Assembly: GCA_028865035.1 (NCBI GenBank)
Contig: JAGWLB010000007.1
Location: forward strand, 1 to 39,572
DNA length: 39,572 nucleotides
Source of the DNA: Patescibacteria group bacterium
Lineage (GTDB): Bacteria; Patescibacteriota; Minisyncoccia; Phycocordibacterales; UBA9973
Direction of reading: 5' to 3'
The notes under the pieces are model-generated. The model was given only the letters and a program-made list of their open reading frames with translations. It made no database searches and had not been told where the DNA came from. Below, one piece after another: positions 1 through 9,500 of this stretch; within the stretch, counting starts at the first letter, position 1, and the number at the start of each line of letters is the position of its first letter. A program made the translations under genes and the position numbers.

Positions 1-3000
1 TGTGGAACCTGAGGTAAAGGTGATGAATGCAGGATCAGAGTAGTTACGAATATCATCATAGGCAAAGAGTGTGTAGTAGTATGTTAGACCATCGGTTACA
101 TTAGTATCGTGATATGTGAGAGTTGGAGCTTTGACATCAGCTATAGCTGTATTGGTATCTGGGGATTGAATATATCCTGTGGTACTTCTCATTATTAGGG
201 TGCCTGTGTATGCTTGATATGGTGTACCGGAATCAAGTGGTATAGACCAAGAGAGTTTCACTGAACCAGCAGTAGCGCTTAGAGTTGTGATTTTAGGTGT
301 TTTAGAAAGTCTGTTTAAAGTAGTAAATGTTTGATCAGTACTTTGACTTAGATTATTTGAGCCATCAGCTGATTTAACTTTGTAGTGATATGTAGTTCTA
401 CGATTTAGGCCAGTGATAGTTACAGTGTGAGATAGAGATAGGGTTGAGTCTAGAGTTGATGATTGTCCATAACTAGATGATGTCCCATATTCGATTTGAG
501 TAGTGGCTGGTTCATTTGTTGTCCAAGTGATAGTAGCAGCTGATGTGGTGATATTAGAAGTTGTGATAGCAGAAATGGTCGGTGAAATAGTGTTAGATGG
601 TGCAACTATTGGAGCATTGTTTGATACAGTGACATTAATACTAGTAGCGGTTGTATTCCCTGCTCCATCATAGGCTATTGCTTTAATAGTATGGGTACCA
701 TTAGTAAGTGTAGTGGTATCTAGAGTGGTAGAGTATGGAGATGTAGTATCTGATACTATCAGAGTATTATCGTTGTAGAATTCTACTTTAGTTACTCCAA
801 CATTATCTGATGCATTAGCTGATATGGTGACTGTACCTCCGATAGTTCCACCATTTGATGGTGAGGTAATAGATATTGTGGGTGGAGTGGTGTCAGCTAT
901 AGCAGCTTTTGTAAATGTTAAATAATCAAGATTAAAAAGATTAACTAGACTAGAAGTAGGATCCACAAAAGACAACTTTAGGATGTGTTGACCTGCAGTA
1001 AGAGGAATATTATTTGTCATAACTGATTGCCAGTTTTGCCATCCACCTGTATTAGGTATATTAACTATAGTAATAACTGTCCCATCGATTGCAATTTTCA
1101 TATTATTTCCAGAATAAATAGAAGCTACTCTGCTTTCTATATTATAATTACCAGTCGTAGATGCATTAACAGTATATTTTAACCATTCACCGTTATTAAT
1201 CCAACCAACGTCTGGAGTACCTTCAGTCGAATTTTCTATATCAACATCATCGGTTCTGTAAGTACCACCGATATTACCCGGCGTAGCATCATAGTATGCA
1301 AGATTTTGTCCACCATTATCATAATTTTCAGATTGGATAGTTCCGGGTATTGGTGATGGAGTGCCTGAATATGGAGATTCGGTAATATTATTAACAGTGT
1401 CAGTGGTATTAGCTGTAGATGCATTACCAGCAACATCATAAGCAACAGCTTTAAACGAGTGAGGTCCATTCGGGATAGTTTTGGTATCAAATGAAGTTGT
1501 ATATGGACTTGTAGTAATTGTTGAAAATGGAGTTGTATCAGAATCTTTATAGAAAGAAACCTTAGATACTCCAACATTATCTGATGCATTAGCTGATATG
1601 GTGACTGTGCCTGATATTGTTGAACTGTTTGATGGTGAAGTGATAGAGACAGTTGGTGGCGTAGTGTCTGCAGATTTTGTGAAAGTCAGATAATCAAGAT
1701 TTACAATATAGTTTGTACTATTAGATGTCGCATCTATAAAATATAGCCTCATAATATGTTGGCCTGAAGTAAGAGGAATATTATTTGTCATAACTGATTG
1801 CCAATTCTGATAACCGCCTGTATTAGGAATAGCAACAGTAGTTAAAAGTTTTCCATCCATTTCAATAGTCATACTTTCACCAGAGAGATAAGAAGACACT
1901 CTGCTTTCTATATTATAATTACCAGTCGTAGATACATTAACAGTGTATTGCAACCATTCACCGTTATTAATCCAACCAACGTCTGGAGTACCTTCAGTCG
2001 AATTTTCTATATCAACATCATCGGTTCTGTAAGTATTACCTGCATTGCCTGGTGTCGTATCATAATAGGCAACATTTTGTCCACCATTATCATAATTTTC
2101 AGCTTGGATAGTTCCAGGTATTGGTGATGCAGCTCCTAAATATGGAGATTCAGTTGTTGAAGTTGAACTAGTAATTTGTATTGGTCCTTGGCCTTGAGCT
2201 ATATAACTAGCAACTTGTTGACCATAGCTAGTTAAACTTAAACCATCAGGGCTAGTTAGATTATCAGCGATAGAAGTATTCCCTTGATTCCAAATCCAGG
2301 CTGAGAAACCTTGCAGATTAGGATTTGTAAAGTTAGCTTGGATTTGTAAAGTTGCTACAGGATCTATGTTTGTACCATTAACAGAGTTACCGCCTTCCAA
2401 GCTAATCACTGGCATAATACCATCAGCAGATGAAAAACTTTGTAGATAACTTATTCTTTTATTTTGATCAGCATAAATATCATTTAGAGTAGTGCTGGAA
2501 GTATCACCTCCTTGAGCATAGCAATGTAAATCCCATCCAATATTATGCATTGATGTAAAAACACTAGTATCACCTATCTGTCCTGTTGTTCCACCTGCCC
2601 AACTACCGGCTTCCATAAATATTGGTGTGTTGTTTCCGGTTGCACGAATAGCGTTGTAGGTTGCCTGCATTTGGTAAGTATCACCGACATTAGGTTCATT
2701 CATAGTCTGAAACCAAACATAAGGATTATTAATATAATATGTAGCCAAACTAGCATACCAATTTGATTCGGTTTGAAGTGCTGTTCCGGTTAGGACTGTG
2801 TGTTGATTATTGTGATCTTCCAATACGACAACAATACCCCTAGAAGTCATATAATTCACAAATGTTGCATATGATGAAGGACTATCAAAATTATAGGAAG
2901 CTATGCGAATAAGATTGAGTTTCGGGAATTCAGTTAAAATCTGCTGTGCTACAGCAGTCCCACTAGTTAATGACGGAGATATTCCGTTAAGCACATTCCA

Positions 3001-3195
3001 ATTATATAGGTCGACACCAGCCCCAACCCAGGCGTGGCCGTTAGGGTCTAGAATTTTACCATTAACAATAGTGAAATTATTAGTAGAAGCATAACTGACA
3101 GAAGGTACTAAAAACAATGCACATAAGACTAGAGTAACAACATAAAATTTAAAAGTCTTAGCAAGAAAACCGAAATCTAAATTTTTTATCTTCAT
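1..3195 (-). CDS. Secreted multidomain glycoside hydrolase, GH5/cellulase-like catalytic domain + CBM6 + Ig-like + CBM6 + Ig-like + FN3; C-terminus runs off the left edge
   Basis: Continuous minus-strand frame of 1065 codons from ATG at 3195 to base 1 (not in the ORF track because it is open at the edge). Signal peptide MKIKNLDFGFLAKTFKFYVVTLVLCALFLVPSVSYA; GH5-like WFQTMNEPN and ISLEGG motifs; two CBM6-like segments (IPGTIQAENYDNGGQNVAYYDTTPGN..YRTDDVDIE..VGWINNGEWLQYTV); DTTPPTVSITSPSN Ig-like repeats; FN3-like segment. Confidence 0.85.
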   Translation of the reverse strand, partial: MKIKNLDFGFLAKTFKFYVVTLVLCALFLVPSVSYASTNNFTIVNGKILDPNGHAWVGAGVDLYNWNVLNGISPSLTSGTAVAQQILTEFPKLNLIRIASYNFDSPSSYATFVNYMTSRGIVVVLEDHNNQHTVLTGTALQTESNWYASLATYYINNPYVWFQTMNEPNVGDTYQMQATYNAIRATGNNTPIFMEAGSWAGGTTGQIGDTSVFTSMHNIGWDLHCYAQGGDTSSTTLNDIYADQNKRISYLQSFSSADGIMPVISLEGGNSVNGTNIDPVATLQIQANFTNPNLQGFSAWIWNQGNTSIADNLTSPDGLSLTSYGQQVASYIAQGQGPIQITSSTSTTESPYLGAASPIPGTIQAENYDNGGQNVAYYDTTPGNAGNTYRTDDVDIENSTEGTPDVGWINNGEWLQYTVNVSTTGNYNIESRVSSYLSGESMTIEMDGKLLTTVAIPNTGGYQNWQSVMTNNIPLTSGQHIMRLYFIDATSNSTNYIVNLDYLTFTKSADTTPPTVSITSPSNSSTISGTVTISANASDNVGVSKVSFYKDSDTTPFSTITTSPYTTSFDTKTIPNGPHSFKAVAYDVAGNASTANTTDTVNNITESPYSGTPSPIPGTIQSENYDNGGQNLAYYDATPGNIGGTYRTDDVDIENSTEGTPDVGWINNGEWLKYTVNASTTGNYNIESRVASIYSGNNMKIAIDGTVITIVNIPNTGGWQNWQSVMTNNIPLTAGQHILKLSFVDPTSSLVNLFNLDYLTFTKAAIADTTPPTISITSPSNGGTIGGTVTISANASDNVGVTKVEFYNDNTLIVSDTTSPYSTTLDTTTLTNGTHTIKAIAYDGAGNTTATSINVTVSNNAPIVAPSNTISPTISAITTSNITTSAATITWTTNEPATTQIEYGTSSSYGQSSTLDSTLSLSHTVTITGLNRRTTYHYKVKSADGSNNLSQSTDQTFTTLNRLSKTPKITTLSATAGSVKLSWSIPLDSGTPYQAYTGTLIMRSTTGYIQSPDTNTAIADVKAPTLTYHDTNVTDGLTYYYTLFAYDDIRNYSDPAFITFTSGST
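610..2156 (-). repeat. Tandem intragenic duplication of a CBM6+Ig-like module, about 770 bp per unit (about 610-1380 and 1385-2156)
   Basis: Near-identical nucleotide blocks at offset 771, e.g. ctgctttctatattataattaccagtcgtagat...ccaaccaacgtctggagtaccttcagtcgaattttctatatcaacatcatcggttctgtaagta at 1130 and 1901, and actccaacattatctgatgcattagctgatatggtgactgt at 794 and 1568. Confidence 0.85.
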
Positions 3196-3305
3196 AATAG
3201 ATGAATATTAAGTATAATTAGTATTAATATGTATCATAATTATATCACGCTATATATAATTATAATAATAAACACTAACACTCTTTGGATAAATTTAGAT
3301 AAATG

Positions 3306-3379
3306 TCCACCCTCTTGGATTCGAACCAAGGACCCCAGAGGTATAAGCTCTGTGCTCTAACCAACTGAGCTAAGGGTGG
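3306..3379 (-). tRNA. tRNA-Ile with UAU anticodon (reads AUA)
   Basis: Reverse complement CCACCCTTAGCTCAGTTGGTTAGAGCACAGAGCTTATACCTCTGGGGTCCTTGGTTCGAATCCAAGAGGGTGGA folds as a cloverleaf: acceptor CCACCCT/AGGGTGG, D-stem GCTC/GAGC, anticodon stem CAGAG/CTCTG with loop CTTATAC, T-arm CTTGG TTCGAAT CCAAG. No encoded CCA. Confidence 0.9.
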
Positions 3380-3490
3380 TTAATGTTGTTTATATACCAA
3401 AACAACAAATGGTAATCTTAACTGTTTAGTTAACCAAGACAGCTAAGGGTGGTTAATGTTGTTTATATACCAAAACAACAAATGGTAATC
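3368..3490. repeat. 50-bp perfect direct repeat (3368-3417 and 3441-3490) that includes the 5' end of the tRNA
   Basis: agctaagggtggttaatgttgtttatataccaaaacaacaaatggtaatc occurs twice, 73 bp apart. The first copy overlaps the tRNA 5' end. The second is preceded by taaccaa, matching the tRNA, then degenerates. Confidence 0.9.
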
Positions 3491-3504
3491 AAATTAAAAA
3501 ATAA

Positions 3505-5391
3505 TTATTCAGCGGATAAATCCTTCTTTTTGGGCATTATACCGTTGGCAATAATAATCTGATTATACTCATCTTGCTCGAGAGTTTCAACTTCTACAAG
3601 CTTCATAGCAATATCATCAAGTGCTTTACGCTTATCAGTAAGAACTTGATTAGCTACAGCCAAAGCATTGTTCATAATATTAGACACTTCTCCATCAATC
3701 AAAGCACTAACTCTTTCTGAATATTCTTGATCACTAACACCTCTACCAAACATTGTTCTACCACCGTCACTTTCAAGTGCGATGGGGCCAATCTCATCAC
3801 TCATACCCCAGCGAGTGACCATTGCACGAGCCATACTTGTAGCTACTTGCAAATCATTAGAGGGGCCTGTAGTAATATCTCCAAATATCATCTTCTCGGC
3901 AGCATAGCCACCCATAGCCATAGCTATATCATCAAGAAATTCTTTCTTGCTTTGCAATCGACGTTCTTCAAGTGGAAGTTTTAACGTATATCCACCTGCA
4001 CTACCTCGAGAAACAATTGAAACTTTATGGACAGGGTCAGCATATGGTAAGACAGACGCTACAAGTGCATGACCTGCTTCGTGATAAGCTGTAATTTTCT
4101 TTTCCTTAATAGACAATAAATGACTCTTGCGTTCAGGACCCATCATAACTTTTTCAATAGAACGAATGAGATCAAACTGCGCTATTTTTTTCCTATCTTC
4201 ACGAGCAGCTAAGATAGCTCCTTCATTCATTAGTGAATAAAGGTCAGCTCCAGAGAAACCAGGAGTACGTTCGGCAATGATTTTTAGATTTACATCTTCA
4301 GCAAATGGTTTCTTGTCTGAATGTATAGTTAATATTTCTTCACGGTCAGACCTATCAGGGAGGTCTAGTAAGACACGGCGATCAAAACGACCTGGTCGTA
4401 GAAGCGCTGGATCAAGAACATCTGAGCGGTTGGTTGCAGCCATAACGATCACTTTCTCATTTGGCTCAAAACCATCCATTTCAACAAGAATTTGGTTTAA
4501 AGTCTGCTCACGTTCATCATTACCCCCACCTACACCAGAGCCACGAACTCGGCCTACGGCATCAATCTCATCAATGAATATTATTGATGGTGCAGCTTTT
4601 TTAGCCATTTTGAATAAATCTCTCACACGAGAAGCTCCGACACCAACGAACATTTCGACGAATTCTGAACCTGACAAATGAAAGAACGGTACGCTTGCCT
4701 CTCCTGCAACTGCACGTGCAAGCAAAGTCTTTCCTGTACCAGGTGCTCCAGTTAGAATAACTCCTTTAGGTATTCGTGCACCGATATCAAGAAACTTCTT
4801 AGGGTTCTTTAGAAAATCAACTATCTCTTTTAATTCTTCCTTAGCTTCTTTAGCTCCAGCAACATCTTTAAATGTCACACGATTATTCTTGTCATCGGGA
4901 TTAGTAATACGAGCTTTTGATTGGCCGAAAGTAAACGCTTGCATTCCCTGACCTTTTACTTGGCGTGTTAACATCCAAATAAAGAAAATAATAAGTAGAA
5001 CTGGTAGTAGAAAAGGTAAAATATTTAACAACCAATAACCAAATCCACTTTGATCTTTCACTTCAATAGGAGTGGATGCGAGCTCTGCAGGAGTCACCCC
5101 ATAACGATACAGAGTATCAGAAAGAGAACTTTCTGCTTCTTTCATAGCTATACCTTTAGTATTATCCTTAAAAGTTACAGTCACGTCCTGTCCGACAACA
5201 TCAATCTTTTGTGTTGTACCGTCTATTACTCCCTTTGCAACATCAGAAATAGTCAGATGTTTGACTGTTTCGGGTGTTTTAGCAACAAGAGAATAGACTA
5301 TCGTAATACTAATAAATATAAAGATAGCAATTATAATCTGATTACCGATATTAGGTATTTTGGGCTTATTTTTTTTCTTATTTTTATCCAT
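3505..5391 (-). CDS. ftsH: ATP-dependent zinc metalloprotease FtsH
   Basis: Walker [12 protein letters not shown] region, zinc site HEAGH, N-terminal TMs. ORF track starts at 5409 (MYNSHTM), but that start overlaps the probable -10 (TATAAT, 5401-5406), so MDKNKKK at 5391 is preferred. Confidence 0.97.
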   Translation of the reverse strand: MDKNKKKNKPKIPNIGNQIIIAIFIFISITIVYSLVAKTPETVKHLTISDVAKGVIDGTTQKIDVVGQDVTVTFKDNTKGIAMKEAESSLSDTLYRYGVTPAELASTPIEVKDQSGFGYWLLNILPFLLPVLLIIFFIWMLTRQVKGQGMQAFTFGQSKARITNPDDKNNRVTFKDVAGAKEAKEELKEIVDFLKNPKKFLDIGARIPKGVILTGAPGTGKTLLARAVAGEASVPFFHLSGSEFVEMFVGVGASRVRDLFKMAKKAAPSIIFIDEIDAVGRVRGSGVGGGNDEREQTLNQILVEMDGFEPNEKVIVMAATNRSDVLDPALLRPGRFDRRVLLDLPDRSDREEILTIHSDKKPFAEDVNLKIIAERTPGFSGADLYSLMNEGAILAAREDRKKIAQFDLIRSIEKVMMGPERKSHLLSIKEKKITAYHEAGHALVASVLPYADPVHKVSIVSRGSAGGYTLKLPLEERRLQSKKEFLDDIAMAMGGYAAEKMIFGDITTGPSNDLQVATSMARAMVTRWGMSDEIGPIALESDGGRTMFGRGVSDQEYSERVSALIDGEVSNIMNNALAVANQVLTDKRKALDDIAMKLVEVETLEQDEYNQIIIANGIMPKKKDLSAE

Positions 5392-5473
5392 CGTATGGCT
5401 ATTATACACGAAATAGGAGTAAATAAAAATCTGTTTTATTGTTATAGAAATAATTGTTTTTATTAATTTATTG

Positions 5474-5858
5474 TGGAGATGGGCGGAGTTGAACCGCCAT
5501 GCAAAAGATGTTCATAGATACGTCTACATGTGTAGCAACGTTTATTTGGTTTAAATATTCATCCTAGAAAACGTACAAAAAAGATGAACACCGAGCTCTT
5601 TATTGTCGGAATTACAATCAAGCAGTTTGTAATTCGTAACCCGATGAATGATGCCTACACCCTATATCGGATGTCTAGAGAGTAGACAAACACATGACCT
5701 AAATTTAGGCGAATGCGAAAGCGAAATTACCCATATAAGGTGATTTCACTGAAGCGACTTTGTTTGCACTTAGTCTTTTGAAAGTAGTTTTACGAGATAC
5801 CTCCTCACTCGACACGCATATCTATGATAACGATCTTTTGTCGAAGCCCGTCATCCCC
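5474..5858 (-). ncRNA. ssrA: tmRNA (ssrA)
   Basis: 5' GGGGATGACGGGCTTCGAC and 3' GGCGGTTCAACTCCGCCCATCTCCA; acceptor GGGGAUG/CAUCUCC with G3-U70; AGUC-GCU resume context at 5755; tag ORF ASVKSPYMGNFAFAFA-stop (5755-5705); lies directly downstream of smpB. Confidence 0.95.
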
Positions 5859-5879
5859 ATTATTTTATTCTCAAAGAAT

Positions 5880-6323
5880 TTACCTTTTATATTCTCTACT
5901 TATTTCACGGTCTACATCACGTTTCTTTATAGTCTCGCGTTTATCGTAATTCTTTTTACCTTTAACTATTGCGAGTTCTACCTTTATAAGGCGCCCTTTA
6001 CTATACAACGATAATGGCACTAGTGTCAAACCTTTCATATTGTCACTTGGGGCAATTTCTCTTATTTGTTTCTTACTTAAAAGTAGTTTTCGTGTACGAG
6101 TCGGATCATAGTCTTGTGGAGTATTCCCTACTTGATATGGTGGTATTTGCATATTCATAAGATAAACCTCTCCACCACGTACTATAGCGAAAGCTCCAGC
6201 TAGTATAGCTCGTCCATTTAGAATAGACTTTGCTTCGAAGCCTAAGAGCTCAATACCTGCTTCGTATTTTTTAATAATTTCATAATTAAAGTGTGCTTTT
6301 CGGTTGTCTATTAAGACTGACAT
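5880..6323 (-). CDS. smpB: SsrA-binding protein SmpB
   Basis: NRKAHFNYEI..YEAGIELLGFEAKSI..GRAILAGAF..GEVYLMNMQIPPYQ..DPTRTRKLLLSKKQI; C-terminal basic tail; adjacent to ssrA. Confidence 0.97.
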   Translation of the reverse strand: MSVLIDNRKAHFNYEIIKKYEAGIELLGFEAKSILNGRAILAGAFAIVRGGEVYLMNMQIPPYQVGNTPQDYDPTRTRKLLLSKKQIREIAPSDNMKGLTLVPLSLYSKGRLIKVELAIVKGKKNYDKRETIKKRDVDREISREYKR

Positions 6324-6362
6324 ATTCTTATGATACCATATATGGCTAGCCAGATAATAAAA

Positions 6363-6395
6363 AATGTCTTCCGTTTTGGTTGGAAGACATTGAAT
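6363..6395 (-). terminator. Intrinsic terminator downstream of the 6412-6801 gene
   Basis: Minus strand AATGTCTTCC..GGAAGACATT followed by a T-rich tract. Confidence 0.7.
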
Positions 6396-6411
6396 TTACT
6401 TTGTTGAGCAC

Positions 6412-6801
6412 TTATTCAGCGTTCAATCTGATTACGGGGTGATCATTTTTCTTCACCTCATATTGATAAATTACTTTTTTAGTTTCTTCTGGGTCGACGG
6501 CAATTAATTTCCACTTACCGTTTTTGTAAATTTTTGCGTTGTTTAGATTTTCTCTATCAAAACAAAGTTCAGCGTAATTTGTTGTAGTAGAAAAATCTTC
6601 GTGTGGTGTTACATCATTATGAATTTTTTCCACGAGATTTTTAGTTTCTATGCTACATTCAATGGTAATGTAGCGTGATTTTTTTATAATCCCATTTACC
6701 ACCCAACAAAACAAAATTAAAGCACAGACGACAAAAATAAGCCAAGGAGCGTCATCTTTGTAATTCAGAAGGTTTGCTAACCCGTTTATGTATTTTTCCA
6801 T
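6412..6801 (-). CDS. Hypothetical single-TM protein (start MEKYINGL preferred over the ORF-track start at 6876)
   Basis: ORF with hydrophobic segment APWLIFVVCALILFCWVVNGI; the ORF-track extension overlaps TATAAT and the preceding terminator region. Confidence 0.6.
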   Translation of the reverse strand: MEKYINGLANLLNYKDDAPWLIFVVCALILFCWVVNGIIKKSRYITIECSIETKNLVEKIHNDVTPHEDFSTTTNYAELCFDRENLNNAKIYKNGKWKLIAVDPEETKKVIYQYEVKKNDHPVIRLNAE

Positions 6802-6862
6802 AGTACAATGATTTAAGTTTTCTGCATTATACCATACATATTTATATATTGCAAATGTTACA

Positions 6863-6904
6863 AAAAAACCGCTCATTCATAATTATTGAACGAAAGCGGT
6901 TTTT
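6863..6904 (-). terminator. Intrinsic terminator downstream of the 6912-7187 gene
   Basis: Minus strand AAAACCGCT...AGCGGTTTTTTTG. Confidence 0.7.
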
Positions 6905-6911
6905 AATAATT

Positions 6912-7187
6912 TTACTTTAGATCTTCAAATGGCGTTATTTTCATTTTTTCTACACCACTTTTTATCATGGGACCAAAGAAATACACTGTGGCAGCAGGTA
7001 TAAATAAAAACAAAGCAGCCATCCAGAGATATCTAGTGAATTTTTCACTTACTTTTACACCATCAAGTACAGTGAAAAAATTTGTTTTAATTAATGAAAC
7101 TGTAATTAATACAGTTACAAAAATTAAGAATGATAACGCTAATCTTTTTTTGAAAAAGTTTAGTAAGTAAGCAAATTTTTTTTTCAT
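6912..7187 (-). CDS. Small hypothetical membrane protein, 2 TM
   Basis: 91-aa ORF with two hydrophobic segments; terminator downstream. Confidence 0.55.
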   Translation of the reverse strand: MKKKFAYLLNFFKKRLALSFLIFVTVLITVSLIKTNFFTVLDGVKVSEKFTRYLWMAALFLFIPAATVYFFGPMIKSGVEKMKITPFEDLK

Positions 7188-7318
7188 AAAATAAATTAAA
7201 AATGAACTAATGTGGTTTAACTTGTATTATATCAGTTTTTAGCAAAAAGTCAAGTAAAATCGCCTTAATTTATAGATATATTTTGCCTATAATCCATAAA
7301 AACTGTTATTATGTATAA

Positions 7319-8659
7319 ATGACACATCAAGCAAAATTCGCCATTTCAGGTTTACGTGGAGTTTGGGGAGATACATTAAATGAAGAAATATCAAGGACCC
7401 ACATAGAAGCCTTTGCTATATTCCTACAGAAGCAAGGAGCAAAGAAGATTCTATTAGGTAGAGATTCAAGAAAGTCCGGCTCAATAATCAAAGATATAGC
7501 GATTGATATTCTGACTAAAGCTGGGTTTGAAGTTACTTATGTCGAGATTGTCCCAACGCCGACAATTATTTTCCTAATACGGTCAACTCCTTTTGATGGA
7601 GGCATTATGATTACCGCTTCGCATAATCCACCGGAATATAATGGTATTAAATTTTTTACTAAAAAAGCATTTTATATAGACGAACAAGAATTAAGTGAGA
7701 TAAAAACTTATGTAGGAAGTAAACCAGAGCAGAAAGATGGTGGCTCAGTAGCTGAAAATCTAGATTTAGACATTACTCACGTTGAACATGTCCTAAATAA
7801 TATTAATACAAAAGTAATTCAAGATAGAAAATTCAAAATAGTTATAGATACGATAAATGGAGCAGGCTATAAACTAGGGCCGATGCTTTTAGAGAGGCTA
7901 GGTGCTGATGTTACTGTTATAAATGGGACACCCGATGGCAACTTTGCTCATATGCCAGAGCCTTTAGCTCAGAATTTATCTGGCTTAGCCGCGAAAGTAA
8001 AAGAAGTTGGTGCCGATATAGGATTTGCTGAGGATCCAGATGCCGATAGACTTGTCCTCTGCGATGAGAAAGGCGTCATAATCTTTGAGGAGTATACTTT
8101 AGCCCTAGCGATAGAGAGTGTTCTAAATAAAACTCCTGGCGACATTGTCACAAATCTATCGACTTCAAATACTAGTGAGGATTTAGTAAAATCTTTTGGC
8201 TATAAAAATTACCGAACAAAAGTCGGTGAAGGAAATGTGGTTGAGGGTATTATAGAGCATCATGCAGTTATAGGTGGTGAAGGTAGTGGTGGTGTCATAT
8301 ACCCAAAGATGAATCTATGTCGCGACAGTATCACAGGTATGGCGCTCATTCTTGAATTCCTCGCAACGAGTGATAAAACTATAAGTGAACTTGTGAGTTC
8401 ACTCCTCCATTACGATCTGATCAAAACCAAAATGCCATTTGATGGCGATGTAAATGAAGCTATTGATAAAATAATAAAAGAATTCCCTGACGGCACAGCC
8501 AATAAAGAAGATGGTATTCGTATCGACTTTCCAGATTCTTCTTGGGTTCAAATGAGATCTTCAAATACTGAACCAATTATTCGTATCTGGGCCGAAGCTC
8601 GTACCAAAGAAAGAGCAGGTGAACTTATAGATAGAGCTACTAAGCAGGTCACTAAATAA
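7319..8659 (+). CDS. Phosphoglucosamine mutase / phosphomannomutase family (alpha-D-phosphohexomutase)
   Basis: FAISGLRGVWG, phosphoserine loop TASHNPPEYNGIKFF, metal loop EDPDADRL, sugar loop GGEGSGG, C-terminal RSSNTEPIIRIWAEA. Confidence 0.93.
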   Translation: MTHQAKFAISGLRGVWGDTLNEEISRTHIEAFAIFLQKQGAKKILLGRDSRKSGSIIKDIAIDILTKAGFEVTYVEIVPTPTIIFLIRSTPFDGGIMITASHNPPEYNGIKFFTKKAFYIDEQELSEIKTYVGSKPEQKDGGSVAENLDLDITHVEHVLNNINTKVIQDRKFKIVIDTINGAGYKLGPMLLERLGADVTVINGTPDGNFAHMPEPLAQNLSGLAAKVKEVGADIGFAEDPDADRLVLCDEKGVIIFEEYTLALAIESVLNKTPGDIVTNLSTSNTSEDLVKSFGYKNYRTKVGEGNVVEGIIEHHAVIGGEGSGGVIYPKMNLCRDSITGMALILEFLATSDKTISELVSSLLHYDLIKTKMPFDGDVNEAIDKIIKEFPDGTANKEDGIRIDFPDSSWVQMRSSNTEPIIRIWAEARTKERAGELIDRATKQVTK

Positions 8660-8660
8660 T

Positions 8661-9470
8661 TTATTCTGTAAATGCACCAATCCTTGTCCTTTTTATAGAA
8701 TACGTCACCATTGGGACATTCGTCTTTTCACTTATGTCAGCTACAAGTTGCCGAATATAAGTTCCACTCGAACACTCAGCGACACAAGAAAGTACCTGAT
8801 ACTCTTTTTGGTTCGATTTACTAAATACTTCATTCCATTTTTCAATTATTTCCTTTTGTCTGAAATCTCCATGGACAAGTGAGATACGTTTTAATATCTC
8901 TTTTTGTAAATCATTGCTTTTAATAATTTCTGTTTTTAAATGTTCTAATTTTTTGATAGTTACTTCATGCTCTGGTAATTCACCTGGTAAATTATTGTCT
9001 TTCGAGAGCTGGAAAAGTTGTTTACCTCCGACAGTTTTCGAAGAGAAACTGGGGTACTTTTGAATAAATGTTCTAATAAAGGATTGTAATGTAATATTTA
9101 GTGTTTCGTCATCAAATAAATAATTACTCAGGTCCTCGGATTTCCTCGCCAAATTCTTTGGGAAGCTCGGCCAGACCATTCGTAATTTTTTACTTGATGA
9201 CTCCACTATTCCAAGCAAATCATAAGTATCTGTAGCAAAACCAACTAATATCTGAAATTCATAGGTTTTATCTAATCCTAGATATTGCTCTTTATTTTTA
9301 CATTCATCGCCTACAAGTATAATCATTACCCCTTCAGCCATTGGGTCAAGTCTGCCTGCATACGTTAATGATATTTTTTCTTCAATATTATTCTCGAAAC
9401 GGGTTCGCTCTAGACACTCTAGAGGAGTTTCTCCTTGTTTTTTATAGACAATAATATGTTTTAATAGCAT
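8661..9470 (-). CDS. truB: tRNA pseudouridine(55) synthase TruB
   Basis: YAGRLDPMAEGVMIILVGDE (catalytic Asp loop), KTYEF, CSSGTYIRQLVADI. Confidence 0.92.
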   Translation of the reverse strand: MLLKHIIVYKKQGETPLECLERTRFENNIEEKISLTYAGRLDPMAEGVMIILVGDECKNKEQYLGLDKTYEFQILVGFATDTYDLLGIVESSSKKLRMVWPSFPKNLARKSEDLSNYLFDDETLNITLQSFIRTFIQKYPSFSSKTVGGKQLFQLSKDNNLPGELPEHEVTIKKLEHLKTEIIKSNDLQKEILKRISLVHGDFRQKEIIEKWNEVFSKSNQKEYQVLSCVAECSSGTYIRQLVADISEKTNVPMVTYSIKRTRIGAFTE

Positions 9471-9471
9471 A

Positions 9472-9500
9472 TTGCCATAGTATCACGGATATGCTAGTAT
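9472..9500 (+). promoter_or_regulatory. infC operon promoter
   Basis: TTGCCA (9472-9477), 17 nt, TG-C-TAGTAT (9495-9500). Confidence 0.6.

Noticed and set aside
1236-1589. 117-aa minus-strand ORF in the ORF track
   Set aside because: Out of frame within the GH5/CBM6 gene; low-complexity L/H/I-rich translation with no motif.
4277-4681. Plus-strand 134-aa ORF and similar antisense ORFs over ftsH, mgtA, rpsC, tuf and others
   Set aside because: Antisense shadows of strongly conserved genes; no independent motifs or upstream signals.
5760-6014. Plus-strand 84-aa ORF
   Set aside because: Antisense to the tmRNA 5' end and smpB; both are well supported on the minus strand.
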